A DNA stretch of 27,172 nucleotides, from IMG/VR virus record IMGVR_UViG_3300013132_000213, positions 1 to 27,172 of that record, one strand, 5' to 3'. The position numbers were made by a program, and so were the translations under genes. The stretch's first letter is position 1. Every line of letters starts with the position of its first letter. This DNA comes from a virus. The notes under the pieces were generated by a model. The model worked only from the letters and a program-made list of their open reading frames with translations. It was not told the DNA's origin and searched no databases. Positions 1 through 7,470 of this stretch are shown one piece after another.

Positions 1-408
1 ATAATCAACAACTACGTTTTTAACTTCATTATCTTTTATAAGTGCTGTTTTTGGAACCCAAAAGTCATGTAAAGTTTCACCACTAAATATTTTACCCCAA
101 ATGTGATATGATTTATCTTTTTCAACTAATAACTTCTCAACGTATATTTCTGACGGTTCCTTAGTATACATTTTATCTTCCATCATTTTTTTTCCAAAGT
201 ATGAGTCAAGTTTGACCCATTTTTTTGCAACCTTTGGTGTTCGTCCGTGAAAGTTAATTATGTATTCTGCTTGAGATCTTGTTGGTGTAAATGACTTGCT
301 ATTTTGTTTTTTGTGTTTTAACGCTAAGATATAGTTATTTGACCCTACATAATTATCTAACATTTGAAGGGCCCTTGTTTCGGGAGTTTTTGAAATTAAT
401 TCTTCCAT
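1..408 (-). CDS. Unrecognised phage protein, N-terminal 136 residues (cut by left edge)
   Basis: An uninterrupted minus-strand frame runs from an ATG at 408 to the window edge without a stop, giving 136 residues that begin MEELISKTPETRALQML. I do not recognise the family. The visible part is Lys-rich and soluble-looking, with no signal peptide or membrane segment. A Trp/Lys-rich stretch (KVAKKWVKLDSYFGKKM, about residues 58-74) is followed by a beta-rich stretch around EIYVEKLLVE and YHIWGKIF and ending near FWVPKTALI (about residues 116-124). The last piece loosely resembles small beta domains appended to phage DNA-metabolism proteins, but that is only an impression. The gene is divergent from the neck-like gene at 467, with 58 bp between them. 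No Shine-Dalgarno sequence is present. A DNA-metabolism role is possible but cannot be supported from this fragment. Confidence 0.8.
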   Translation of the reverse strand, partial: MEELISKTPETRALQMLDNYVGSNNYILALKHKKQNSKSFTPTRSQAEYIINFHGRTPKVAKKWVKLDSYFGKKMMEDKMYTKEPSEIYVEKLLVEKDKSYHIWGKIFSGETLHDFWVPKTALIKDNEVKNVVVDY

Positions 409-411
409 TAT

Positions 412-421
412 ATTATAAATA
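412..421 (-). promoter_or_regulatory. TATTTATAAT-type element upstream of the left-edge gene
   Basis: Read on the minus strand this is TATTTATAAT, ending three bases before the ATG at 408. It matches the element in front of many plus-strand genes here. The short distance to the start codon would imply a leaderless or nearly leaderless transcript if it is a -10 element, so a role in translation or as an operator is also possible. Confidence 0.35.
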
Positions 422-455
422 AAAATAGTAAATAATATAAAAAAATCAATCAAAG

Positions 456-466
456 TATTTATTTAT
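456..466 (+). promoter_or_regulatory. TATTTATTTAT element abutting the start codon at 467
   Basis: The bases immediately before the ATG read TATTTATTTAT, a variant of the recurrent TATTTATAAT element. It lies in the 58-bp divergent gap between the left-edge gene and the neck-like gene. Its direct contact with the ATG argues against an ordinary -10 box unless the true start of translation or transcription differs. Confidence 0.25.
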
Positions 467-982
467 ATGTCACAGAATAAAGTTCCAATTACAAGATTAA
501 ATAAGTTTTTCTCTGAAGAAGACTTTAATTTAGATATTTCTATGGGAGAAGAATGGTTACACGGAGATATGAATTTCACTCTTGTGTTATATAAAGTAGA
601 TAAACAAAGAACAAATAATGACGATGTTTATGGCGAAGCATTAGAAGACGGGATACAATTTTTACCTCCTGTTGAGTTTAAAGGGTATGTACAAGTTGAG
701 GCACCAACAAATACAGACTTAGGTAGTTCAAAATTATCACAAATGGAGCCAGGTAACTTAAAGGTTGGTGTTTATCAAAAACATTTAGATGAGATGGGAA
801 TTGAAATTGAGTTTGGTGATTATATTGGGTACTACGAAACTGAAGACAGGGTTAGATATTATTCAGTTGTAAATGACGGTCGTATATTTACAGACAATAA
901 ACATACTTATGCCGGATATAAAAAGTTTTATAGATCTATTATCGCGGCACCTGTCAATGAAAACGAATTTAAAGGAATATAA
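467..982 (+). CDS. Putative neck / head-completion protein (T4 gp13/gp14-like)
   Basis: A 171-residue acidic protein with no signal peptide or membrane segment. Its position, directly before a tail-completion-like gene and then the sheath gene, is where T4-type phages keep their neck genes (13, 14, 15, then 18). The segment DDVYGEALEDGIQFLPP (about residues 52-68) and the later FGDYIGYYETEDRVRYY (about 116-132) recall the 'YGE ... fG' pattern I associate with neck proteins that close the filled head. It would then be a virion protein at the head-tail junction. The start at 467 is the first ATG of the frame and follows an A/T-rich leader without Shine-Dalgarno sequence. The next gene begins two bases after its stop, so the two are co-translated. 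The family assignment is an inference from context and weak similarity; another small connector or completion protein is equally possible. Confidence 0.5.
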   Translation: MSQNKVPITRLNKFFSEEDFNLDISMGEEWLHGDMNFTLVLYKVDKQRTNNDDVYGEALEDGIQFLPPVEFKGYVQVEAPTNTDLGSSKLSQMEPGNLKVGVYQKHLDEMGIEIEFGDYIGYYETEDRVRYYSVVNDGRIFTDNKHTYAGYKKFYRSIIAAPVNENEFKGI

Positions 983-984
983 TA

Positions 985-2025
985 ATGGCTTTACCTAAAA
1001 ATTTAAGAAAAAACTTAGCTCTAACCCCTGTTAAAGTTTTAACGGAAAGAAGACAAGAACTTTTGGATAAAATCCAAGACAAAGGAACTTATTTACCAAA
1101 AGGAGTTTTACACGCAGATTTAGATAAAGGAATGTTAGAATTTGTAAAAAACGATCTATTACTTTCTGTTGATGGTAAAAAAGTACCAGTCATTGATAAA
1201 ATTATCACAAATCAAAGTTGGTCACAATTTACCGAAACTTGGAATTTTAAAGACTTAGATGATAATGTTAAACTACCATTTATCTCTACCGTTAGAATGC
1301 CCGAAGTTAAATTTGGTACAAGTCTTATTACACAATACAAAATTCCTGACAGGAGACAATTTTTATACGCTCAAGTTCCAACATGGGATGGACAACGTAA
1401 AGGTTTTGATGTATACACAATACCGCAACCAATACCTGTTGATATCACATTTAACGTAAAAATATTTTGTAACAGAATGAGGGAGTTGAATGAATTTAAT
1501 AAAATAGTAAATCAAAAGTTTGCATCAAGGCAGGCATATACTGTGGTAAAAGGACATTATATTCCTATCATATGGGAAGATGTTTCTGACGAATCATCTA
1601 AAGAATTAGAAAAAAGAAAATATTATATTCAAAATTATAAATTTTTAATGCAAGGCTTTTTATTAGACGAAGAAGAGTTTAAAGTAAGTCCAGGTATTAC
1701 AAGACAAGTCTCTATGTTTGAGGTTGATGTTTTAAATAAAAATAAAAAGGTAAATCCCCAACCTGAAAGACCTAATTTTTTTGATTTTAATTTTCCTTAT
1801 TTAAATGGTGTTACCGGAATTACTGAACCATTTTTTTATACCGCCGATTTAAAAGTTAAAGATTTAGAAAACGTATCATCATATTCTGTTTACATAAATA
1901 ATGATTATGTTGGTGATGACATAGAAACAATACAGGTAAATAATGGGGATGTAGTTACTATTGATATTATAAAAACCTTTACAGGAGCTACTTCATACAT
2001 AAGAACAACCGCTTATTTACAGTAA
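985..2025 (+). CDS. Putative tail completion / sheath stabiliser protein (T4 gp15-like)
   Basis: A 346-residue protein that starts two bases after the neck-like gene and precedes the sheath, the place of gene 15 in T4-type phages. The core (about residues 70-240) is rich in conserved-looking blocks: KVPVIDKIITNQSWSQFTE, then FISTVRMPEVKFGT, VPTWDGQRKGFDVYTIPQP and RMRELNEFNKIVNQKFASRQ, followed by a YYIQNY...GFLLDEEEF segment. The 'VPVI... W' opening and the late 'K.YY..Y.f...G' region are what I would expect of a gp15-type tail terminator, which caps the tail tube and joins it to the neck. The last 60 residues look like an appended small beta-sandwich (SSYSVYINNDYVGDD...). An AAGGA sequence inside the preceding gene could aid re-initiation. 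The function is inferred and not proven by sequence alone; a baseplate or connector role remains possible. Confidence 0.5.
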   Translation: MALPKNLRKNLALTPVKVLTERRQELLDKIQDKGTYLPKGVLHADLDKGMLEFVKNDLLLSVDGKKVPVIDKIITNQSWSQFTETWNFKDLDDNVKLPFISTVRMPEVKFGTSLITQYKIPDRRQFLYAQVPTWDGQRKGFDVYTIPQPIPVDITFNVKIFCNRMRELNEFNKIVNQKFASRQAYTVVKGHYIPIIWEDVSDESSKELEKRKYYIQNYKFLMQGFLLDEEEFKVSPGITRQVSMFEVDVLNKNKKVNPQPERPNFFDFNFPYLNGVTGITEPFFYTADLKVKDLENVSSYSVYINNDYVGDDIETIQVNNGDVVTIDIIKTFTGATSYIRTTAYLQ

Positions 2026-2026
2026 A

Positions 2027-2176
2027 CTATTCACCATATATATCTTTTTCTTTACTACAAGTCTTATGTATTAAAGACTCCAAAAATTTATAAATTTTAA
2101 AACCTTTATTTTCGCAATATTCTTTAAGTAATTTGTGAGACTCTAAAGAAATCTTTATATTTTTAATTTTTTTCAT
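2027..2176 (-). CDS. Small ribbon-helix-helix-like protein (candidate regulator)
   Basis: A 49-codon minus-strand frame starting at the ATG at 2176 and ending with TAG at 2027-2029, one base after the stop of the convergent gp15-like gene. The product reads MKKIKNIKISLESHKLLKEY followed by CENKGFKIYKFLESLIHKTC. The pattern of a short basic beta strand (KNIKISLES), a helix (HKLLKEYCENKG) and a second helix (KIYKFLESLIHKT) fits ribbon-helix-helix DNA-binding proteins of the MetJ/Arc type, which dimerise and bind palindromes. It is the only complete minus-strand gene supported in the window and sits between the neck and sheath genes, with a perfect palindrome a few bases upstream of its start. 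That suggests an autoregulated repressor, which is inference. It could instead be a fortuitous small frame, but the amphipathic, Lys/Glu-rich composition and lack of rare stops favour a gene. Confidence 0.6.
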   Translation of the reverse strand: MKKIKNIKISLESHKLLKEYCENKGFKIYKFLESLIHKTCSKEKDIYGE

Positions 2177-2182
2177 ATTTAA

Positions 2183-2196
2183 TATAAATATTTATA
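2183..2196. promoter_or_regulatory. Perfect 14-bp palindrome TATAAATATTTATA, candidate divergent promoter or operator
   Basis: The sequence TATAAATATTTATA is its own reverse complement and carries TATAAATA, the T4 late-promoter consensus, on both strands. It lies six bases upstream of the minus-strand small gene at 2176 and about 120 bases upstream of the sheath gene. It can be a bidirectional late-type promoter, an operator for the neighbouring small protein, or both. Confidence 0.45.
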
Positions 2197-2276
2197 AAGT
2201 ATGAAAAAAGGTAGAATTTTTTCCTACTGTACTCTAAATAATTATCTACAACAAAATTTTTTACATAATTTCCAAG

Positions 2277-2286
2277 TATTTATAAT
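2277..2286 (+). promoter_or_regulatory. TATTTATAAT element upstream of the sheath gene
   Basis: An exact TATTTATAAT ends 32 bases before the sheath ATG at 2319, a spacing compatible with a promoter and a short A/T-rich leader. A second partial copy (GTTTATAAAAA) lies directly before the ATG. The 294 bases between the gp15-like gene and the sheath otherwise hold only the small minus-strand gene and the palindrome. Confidence 0.4.
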
Positions 2287-2318
2287 AAAAAAATAAATTT
2301 CAAATACGTTTATAAAAA

Positions 2319-5300
2319 ATGGCTAGTGGAAAAGTTTTTGTATCTCCTGGTGTTTATACATCTGAAAGAGACTTAACATTTGTAACACAAAGTGTTGGTG
2401 TTACTACTTTAGGTATTGTTGGTGAGACCTTACAAGGTCCGGCTTTCGAACCTATTTTTATTACAAATTATGATGAATTCGTTTCAGTTTTTGGAAACGG
2501 AGATAAAGGGACTAGTCCTGTAAAGTTTGTAGAAACAAGCATACCAAAGTATGAGGCTTCATATATTGCAAAGGCCTACTTAGAAGAATCAAATCAACTT
2601 TATGTTACTAGAGTATTAGGTCTTTCAGGTTACGACGCCGGTCCGTCTTGGTCAATTACTACAATTGGTGACTTAGATAATACAACAGTTAGTAGTGTTC
2701 TTGCAGGATATCCGGCATCTTTACAAACACTAACATTTACCGGAACTACAGGTGGTACAACTACGATTGGTTATACATCTTCAATACCATCTTTTATTTC
2801 ATCTCAATTTTATCAAACGTACACAGGAGCTGACCAATCATCTTCGAGTCTTTCTGAAAATTTTGCATCATTCATTTCAAACGAAATAAGTGCATTTTCA
2901 ACATCAGCAAGTACATCAGGAAGAACCGCAGCATTCTTTGGTTCGGTTTCTCAAGCAACCTATGATACAATAACAGGTTCTTCTTATAATCCTAGTGGTG
3001 TAAATAGTGTTGATAATATTTATGAAGTACCTGAAATTATAAACACAGACACAGATTACACCTCAGGTTTAAATGATGTTTGGTATTACAACCAATTTGA
3101 ATCTCCAATATCGGGGGCTTATTCAGGTTATGGTTTTGGTATTGTGGTTTCTGCGATAACCTCAACTGGTGGTGGTTCTTACTCAGGTACCGTTAGATTA
3201 GCAGGAACATCATATACCGCAGACACTCATTCTGATTATGATAATGTGGTAGTTGCGACATTACGTTCTAGAGGAGTTGCGACTTATGCAAGTGATAATG
3301 GTCCTGTTTATAAAGTTAGTGGAACAAGTTCTGTAACAATGATTGGTACTGGAACATACTCAGGAATAACAAAGAACCCATTTGGTAATTTCCAAATATC
3401 GGGAGTAACAACCGATGGCACAAATAGTACGTTTACTTTTACGGTTTCTATGGATTCCGATGTAACAAATTCAATAACCAAAACTTTAGGAATAGATAAT
3501 TTTAATGGAACATTAGATTCTGACGATTTTCCACTTTTTGTTGAGGAGGCGTACCCAACATTCCTAAACGAAGGCTATTTACAACATAAGATTAGAGGCC
3601 TTAACACTACCTTAGTTGCATTACCTGGTTTAAGGAATAGTCCTAACACAAATACCATAGCGTATAGTTTAGAAAAATACCAAACACCTGAAACACCATT
3701 TATTGTTTCCGAGCTTAGGGGTAATAAAGTTTACAAATTGTTTAAATTCATAACAATTTCCGACGGTACTTCAGCTAATTTTAGATTTAAAATAACAATA
3801 GCAAATATTGATTTAGATAATAATACTTTTGATGTTTTAGTAAGAGATTTTAATGATACTGATTCTAATAGAAATGTAATACAATCATTCACAAACTGTT
3901 CTATGGATCCAACATCAAATAGTTATATTGCTAAAAAAGTAGGTACATCAAATGGTGAGTTTCCACTAAAATCTAAATTTGTTATGTTAGAAATGAGTGA
4001 TGAAGCACCAACAGACGCAGTACCTGCAGGTTTTGAAGGTTTGGTACAAAGATCTTATGGTTCAGCAAAACCACCGTTTTTAGACTTTAAAACACTTTAC
4101 TACGGACCAAACGCACTAAGATACAGTCCACCATTCTCTTCTTTTTACGGTGGTGAAATAAGAGCGGGAGCAAGTGGTGATAGAAAAAATAGAGTCTCTC
4201 TTGGGGTATCTTCACAAGTAGGTTTTGATACTGATCAGTTACTTTATAGAGGTAAACAAGCACCTACAAATTTAGCAACCGGTGAAGGTACCGAATGGAA
4301 CTATTTAACAAAAGGGTTCCATATGGATAGTGGAGCGACAGTTGTATTAATTGGAGGTAACGGACCAACTTCAGGTGAATCCAAATTCTTTGTAGGAGAT
4401 GCTAGTTTCCAAACTAACCCAACAAGCACATCAGACCCTTACTATGGTTTAAATGCTAGAAAATTCACATTATTATTTGCTGGTGGATTTGACGGTTGGG
4501 ACATTTATAGAAAATGGAGAACGAATGGTGACGGTTTCGCGTTAGGGGGTACAAACTTCCTTAAAGGTTATAAATCTGACGCAACTTATTCAAACGCAAC
4601 CGGATGGGGGGCATTTAAAAGAATAACAGGACCTAATCAAGAAATATGGGCAAATACCGATTATTACGCATACTTGTGGGGTCAGAAAACATTTGCAAAT
4701 CCAGAGGCGGTAGATATAAACATTTTTACAACACCAGGTATTGACACATATAATAACAGTAATTTGGTTGAGGAAGCAATCGAAATGGTTGAAGCAGATA
4801 GAGCGGATTCAATCTACATATGTACAACACCTGATTATAATTTGTTCACCACCGCAGCAATTAACAATTTAAATGATAATCTAATATTTCCTGAGTCAGC
4901 GGTTGAAAATTTACAAGACACTGGAATTGACTCTAACTATACTGCCACTTATTACCCATGGATTTTGAAAAACGATTCTGAAAATAATGAATCAGTATGG
5001 ATTCCACCAACATCTGAGGTTGTTAAAAATTTAGCTTACACAGATAAGATTTTTAAACCATGGTTCGCATCTGCGGGTTATACAAGAGGTATTGTTAATG
5101 CTATACAAGCGAGAAAAAGGTTAACACAAGACGACAGAGACACACTTTATAAAGGTAGAATTAACCCGATTGCTACATTCACAGATATTGGTACAGTAAT
5201 ATGGGGTAACAAAACTCTACAAATAAGAGAGTCCGCATTAGATAGGATTAATGTTAGACGTTTACTATTACAGGCTAGAAAATTAATTTCAGCAGTAGCG

Positions 5301-5552
5301 GTAAGATTACTTTTTGAACAAAATGATGATAGAGTAAGACAACAGTTCTTAGACTCAGTTAACCCGATACTTGATGAAATAAGAAGAGAAAGAGGTTTAA
5401 TTGACTTTAGAGTTCAAGTATCAAGTGATGCTGAAGATTTAGATTCAAACACAATGACAGGTAAAATATTCTTGAAACCAACAAAAGCGTTAGAATACAT
5501 TGATATTGAGTTTGTGATTACACCGGCAGGAGCATCTTTTGATGATGTTTAA
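2319..5552 (+). CDS. gp18: Tail sheath protein (T4 gp18-like), enlarged
   Basis: The contractile tail sheath subunit, which polymerises around the tube and contracts to drive it through the host envelope. The N-terminus, SPGVYTSERDLTFVTQSVGV (residues 9-28), then LGIVGETLQGPAFEPIFITN (31-50) and the YDEFVSVFG block, is the typical start of myovirus sheath proteins. The C-terminal domain (about residues 885-1077) has the expected WIPPTSEVVKNLAYTD, then AIQARKRLTQ, RINPIATFTDIGTVIWGNKT, RINVRRLLLQARKLI and a final beta strand pair around KALEYIDIEFVITPAGASF. At 1077 residues it is much longer than T4 gp18 (659 residues). The extra length is mainly a Ser/Thr/Gly-rich insertion (about residues 110-400), which probably forms extra surface domains on the outside of the tail. 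No Shine-Dalgarno sequence is present; the ATG follows TTTATAAAAA. A terminator follows the stop. Confidence 0.93.
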   Translation: MASGKVFVSPGVYTSERDLTFVTQSVGVTTLGIVGETLQGPAFEPIFITNYDEFVSVFGNGDKGTSPVKFVETSIPKYEASYIAKAYLEESNQLYVTRVLGLSGYDAGPSWSITTIGDLDNTTVSSVLAGYPASLQTLTFTGTTGGTTTIGYTSSIPSFISSQFYQTYTGADQSSSSLSENFASFISNEISAFSTSASTSGRTAAFFGSVSQATYDTITGSSYNPSGVNSVDNIYEVPEIINTDTDYTSGLNDVWYYNQFESPISGAYSGYGFGIVVSAITSTGGGSYSGTVRLAGTSYTADTHSDYDNVVVATLRSRGVATYASDNGPVYKVSGTSSVTMIGTGTYSGITKNPFGNFQISGVTTDGTNSTFTFTVSMDSDVTNSITKTLGIDNFNGTLDSDDFPLFVEEAYPTFLNEGYLQHKIRGLNTTLVALPGLRNSPNTNTIAYSLEKYQTPETPFIVSELRGNKVYKLFKFITISDGTSANFRFKITIANIDLDNNTFDVLVRDFNDTDSNRNVIQSFTNCSMDPTSNSYIAKKVGTSNGEFPLKSKFVMLEMSDEAPTDAVPAGFEGLVQRSYGSAKPPFLDFKTLYYGPNALRYSPPFSSFYGGEIRAGASGDRKNRVSLGVSSQVGFDTDQLLYRGKQAPTNLATGEGTEWNYLTKGFHMDSGATVVLIGGNGPTSGESKFFVGDASFQTNPTSTSDPYYGLNARKFTLLFAGGFDGWDIYRKWRTNGDGFALGGTNFLKGYKSDATYSNATGWGAFKRITGPNQEIWANTDYYAYLWGQKTFANPEAVDINIFTTPGIDTYNNSNLVEEAIEMVEADRADSIYICTTPDYNLFTTAAINNLNDNLIFPESAVENLQDTGIDSNYTATYYPWILKNDSENNESVWIPPTSEVVKNLAYTDKIFKPWFASAGYTRGIVNAIQARKRLTQDDRDTLYKGRINPIATFTDIGTVIWGNKTLQIRESALDRINVRRLLLQARKLISAVAVRLLFEQNDDRVRQQFLDSVNPILDEIRRERGLIDFRVQVSSDAEDLDSNTMTGKIFLKPTKALEYIDIEFVITPAGASFDDV

Positions 5553-5566
5553 TAAAAAATAAAAAG

Positions 5567-5590
5567 TGGGCGGTAATAAATTATCGCCCA
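5567..5590 (+). terminator. Hairpin terminator after the sheath gene
   Basis: The arms TGGGCGGTAAT and ATTATCGCCCA pair over 11 positions with one G-U pair around a minimal loop (realistically 9-10 bp with a 4-base loop). A T-rich stretch (TTATATTTATAA) follows. It is 15 bases after the sheath stop and is one of few GC-rich spots in the region. The weak U tract makes the exact efficiency uncertain. Confidence 0.7.
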
Positions 5591-5593
5591 TTA

Positions 5594-5603
5594 TATTTAT
5601 AAT
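5594..5603 (+). promoter_or_regulatory. TATTTATAAT element upstream of the small gene at 5615
   Basis: An exact TATTTATAAT directly follows the terminator hairpin and ends 11 bases before the ATG at 5615. The same 11-base spacing recurs at 8372 and 24207. The arrangement of terminator followed by this element suggests a new transcript begins here. Confidence 0.45.
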
Positions 5604-5614
5604 AAAGATTAATT

Positions 5615-5755
5615 ATGAAAATTCAAAAAAAACTTGTTAAAGAGAGTATTGGGTTAGAAACTCAAAACAAAAAAAGTTTTTCAGAAAAAAAACAAAATAT
5701 TGTGATAACTGAAAAACAACTTGAAAAACTTTTAGAAAAATTAAATAAGAAATGA
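5615..5755 (+). CDS. Small Lys-rich protein coupled to the HAD-like gene
   Basis: A 46-residue frame beginning MKIQKKLVKESIGLETQNKK and ending in a Leu/Lys/Glu amphipathic helix (ITEKQLEKLLEKLNKK). Its TGA overlaps the ATG of the next gene in the arrangement ATGA, a classical translational-coupling overlap, and it has its own upstream promoter-like element; together these make it a real gene rather than a chance frame. I do not recognise the family. The C-terminal helix could form a coiled coil or bind a partner. The phrase ITEKQ recurs in the small protein encoded at 24228. The N-terminus loosely resembles short capsid-targeting peptides of T4 internal proteins, but without a clean match to the usual cleavage motif. 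Confidence 0.7.
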   Translation: MKIQKKLVKESIGLETQNKKSFSEKKQNIVITEKQLEKLLEKLNKK

Positions 5756-6777
5756 ATTTTAAAAAACACATAAAAGAACAGGTTTTTAAAAATAAAATTA
5801 GAAACCAAATTTATAAATACGCAATTTCTGAAGGTATATATAATGTTGGGTCTGAAGAATCTGAAGATTTAAGACCTGATTTAAAATATTACGCATTTGA
5901 CTGGGACGATAATTTAATGTACATGCCAACAAAAATAATGGTAATGACTGAAAATGATGATGAAATAGGTATGTCAACCGAAGATTTTGCGGAACATAGA
6001 CATCAAATAGGTATTGAAGACTTTAAATATAAGGGGTCTACAATTGTTGGGTACTCACCCGACCCATTTATTTATTTTAAAGAGGCGGGTGAAGATAGAT
6101 TTATTATTGATTCAATGATTGCTCCTGTTGGACCTGCATGGAATGATTTTGTGGAGTGTTTAAATGGTGGATCACTTTTTGCGATTATTACAGCAAGAGG
6201 ACATAGCCCACAAACACTAAGAAAGGCTATCTTTAATTTAATTGCAAAAAATCATAACGGTATAAATAAAAATGAGATGATAAAAAATCTTAAAATATAC
6301 CACGAAATGGTTTCTAAACCAAAAAGTTTAAAAGAAGATATAGATATAAAAAAATTTGAGGCGAATTTTAATGATAGTGATTTGGTTATTGATTATTTAG
6401 ACAGATGTTTAATGTCTCCCGTAACATACGGTCAAGGAAGTGCGGCCAACCCAGAAGAAGGTAAAAAAGTCGCTTTAAGAAAGTTTATTAATGATTGTAG
6501 ACAATCGGCAAAAGAGATCATTCAGTCTTTATTAGAAAAAAACCCAAATTTAAAATTAAAGGATTTGATCCCAACTTTTAAAATGGACGTTGCATTTCTT
6601 GAGGTTATGGACGATATAAATATAGATGATTTTATCACACAAAATGTTAAGATAGGATTTTCAGATGACGATTTGAAAAATGCAGAAGCTCAAAGAGATA
6701 TGTTAAGTCAAGAATATCCAAATGAACCAATTAATGTATACTATACTAAAGGAGGAGAAAAAAGAAAATTTAATTAA
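5752..6777 (+). CDS. HAD-superfamily phosphatase-like protein in the tail gene cluster
   Basis: A 341-residue protein with the hallmarks of the haloacid dehalogenase fold. Motif I is YAFDWDDNL (residues 47-55; Asp50 nucleophile and Asp52 acid/base). Motif II is FAIITARGH (143-151; Thr147). A candidate motif IV is KIGFSDDD (300-307), which would bind Mg2+. The motif III lysine is not certain; Lys241 is one possibility. Enzymes with this set remove phosphate from small molecules, nucleic acid ends or proteins. The substrate cannot be told from sequence. The first 30 residues (MNFKKHIKEQVFKNKIRNQI...) are a basic helical extension outside the HAD domain. The gene overlaps the stop of the small gene before it by four bases and lies between the sheath and tube genes, an unusual place for an enzyme. 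It could be a virion component or a tail-assembly factor. Confidence 0.75.
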   Translation: MNFKKHIKEQVFKNKIRNQIYKYAISEGIYNVGSEESEDLRPDLKYYAFDWDDNLMYMPTKIMVMTENDDEIGMSTEDFAEHRHQIGIEDFKYKGSTIVGYSPDPFIYFKEAGEDRFIIDSMIAPVGPAWNDFVECLNGGSLFAIITARGHSPQTLRKAIFNLIAKNHNGINKNEMIKNLKIYHEMVSKPKSLKEDIDIKKFEANFNDSDLVIDYLDRCLMSPVTYGQGSAANPEEGKKVALRKFINDCRQSAKEIIQSLLEKNPNLKLKDLIPTFKMDVAFLEVMDDINIDDFITQNVKIGFSDDDLKNAEAQRDMLSQEYPNEPINVYYTKGGEKRKFN

Positions 6778-6844
6778 ATTAACTTATAGCTAATATATAA
6801 TTTTAAAAAAAAAGAAAGTAAATAGAAAAAAAATTAAACTCAGA

Positions 6845-6856
6845 TATTTATAAATA
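6845..6856 (+). promoter_or_regulatory. Palindromic TATTTATAAATA element upstream of the tail tube gene
   Basis: TATTTATAAATA is a perfect 12-bp palindrome, containing the recurrent TATTTATA on one strand and TATAAATA on the other. It ends 28 bases before the tube ATG at 6885. It is a candidate late promoter or operator for the abundant tube protein. The 107-base gap around it (6778-6884) otherwise shows only A/T-rich sequence. Confidence 0.45.
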
Positions 6857-6884
6857 AAAAATAAAAATTTAAACACAATAAGAA

Positions 6885-7373
6885 ATGGCTGATTTATTAA
6901 TGAAAATGCCCCTAACGTATGAACCTAAAAAGAAAAACAGGTTTATTTTATCGTTTCCATCTGATTTAGGTATCAACTCTTGGTATGTAACAAGTACCTC
7001 AAGACCAAAAATAAAAATTGGTGAAGTTGAGATACCTTTTTTAAACACATCAACATATGTTGCTGGAAGATTCAATTGGGAATCAATGGATGTAACTTTT
7101 TTAGACCCTATTGGTCCTTCCGCCGCACAAGCACTTATGGAGTGGGTTCGTTTACATGCTGAATCAATAACAGGTCGTATGGGATATGCTGCTGGTTATA
7201 AAAGAGACCTTACGTTAGAAATGTTAGACCCAACAGGGGTTGCTGTTGAAAAGTGGATCCTACAAGGAACTTTTTTAACTGGTGTTGATATGGACTCTCT
7301 TGATTATAGTGATGAAAAGATTGTAACAGTAAAGGCAACTTTAAGACCCGATAGATGTATATTAGTTTACTAA
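6885..7373 (+). CDS. gp19: Tail tube protein (T4 gp19-like)
   Basis: A 162-residue protein, nearly the same length as T4 gp19 (163 residues), located downstream of the sheath gene as in T4. It begins MADLLMKMPLTYEPKKKNRF and contains features of the tube family: a beta strand near the start that carries FILSFPS, the SRPKIKIGEVEIPFLNTSTY stretch (about residues 43-62), WESMDVTFLDPIGPSAAQAL (about 67-86) and a C-terminal YSDEKIVTVKATLRPDRCIL. These form the beta-barrel ring that stacks into the inner tube. The start at 6885 follows A-rich leader sequence without a Shine-Dalgarno site. It is monocistronic, with its own upstream palindromic element and a strong terminator downstream, which suits a protein needed in high copy. 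Confidence in the family is high. Confidence 0.9.
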   Translation: MADLLMKMPLTYEPKKKNRFILSFPSDLGINSWYVTSTSRPKIKIGEVEIPFLNTSTYVAGRFNWESMDVTFLDPIGPSAAQALMEWVRLHAESITGRMGYAAGYKRDLTLEMLDPTGVAVEKWILQGTFLTGVDMDSLDYSDEKIVTVKATLRPDRCILVY

Positions 7374-7399
7374 TTTAAATTTATTAAATATTTTAAAGA

Positions 7400-7425
7400 A
7401 CCTCACTAATAAAGTGGGGTTTTTT
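7400..7425 (+). terminator. Rho-independent terminator after the tail tube gene
   Basis: The arms ACCTCACT and AGTGGGGT pair over 8 bp (one G-U pair) around an AATAA loop and are followed by six T residues. This is a classic intrinsic terminator, 26 bases after the tube stop. Confidence 0.9.
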
Positions 7426-7470
7426 GTTTACATAATATATATATGAATTATTTTTTTATTAAAAAAAGAA

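Noticed and set aside
2201-2296. 31-codon plus-strand frame starting MKKGRIFSYC just after the palindrome
   Set aside because: Short, no similarity pattern, no Shine-Dalgarno site, and it ends within the sheath leader. It may be translated but nothing supports it beyond an ATG.
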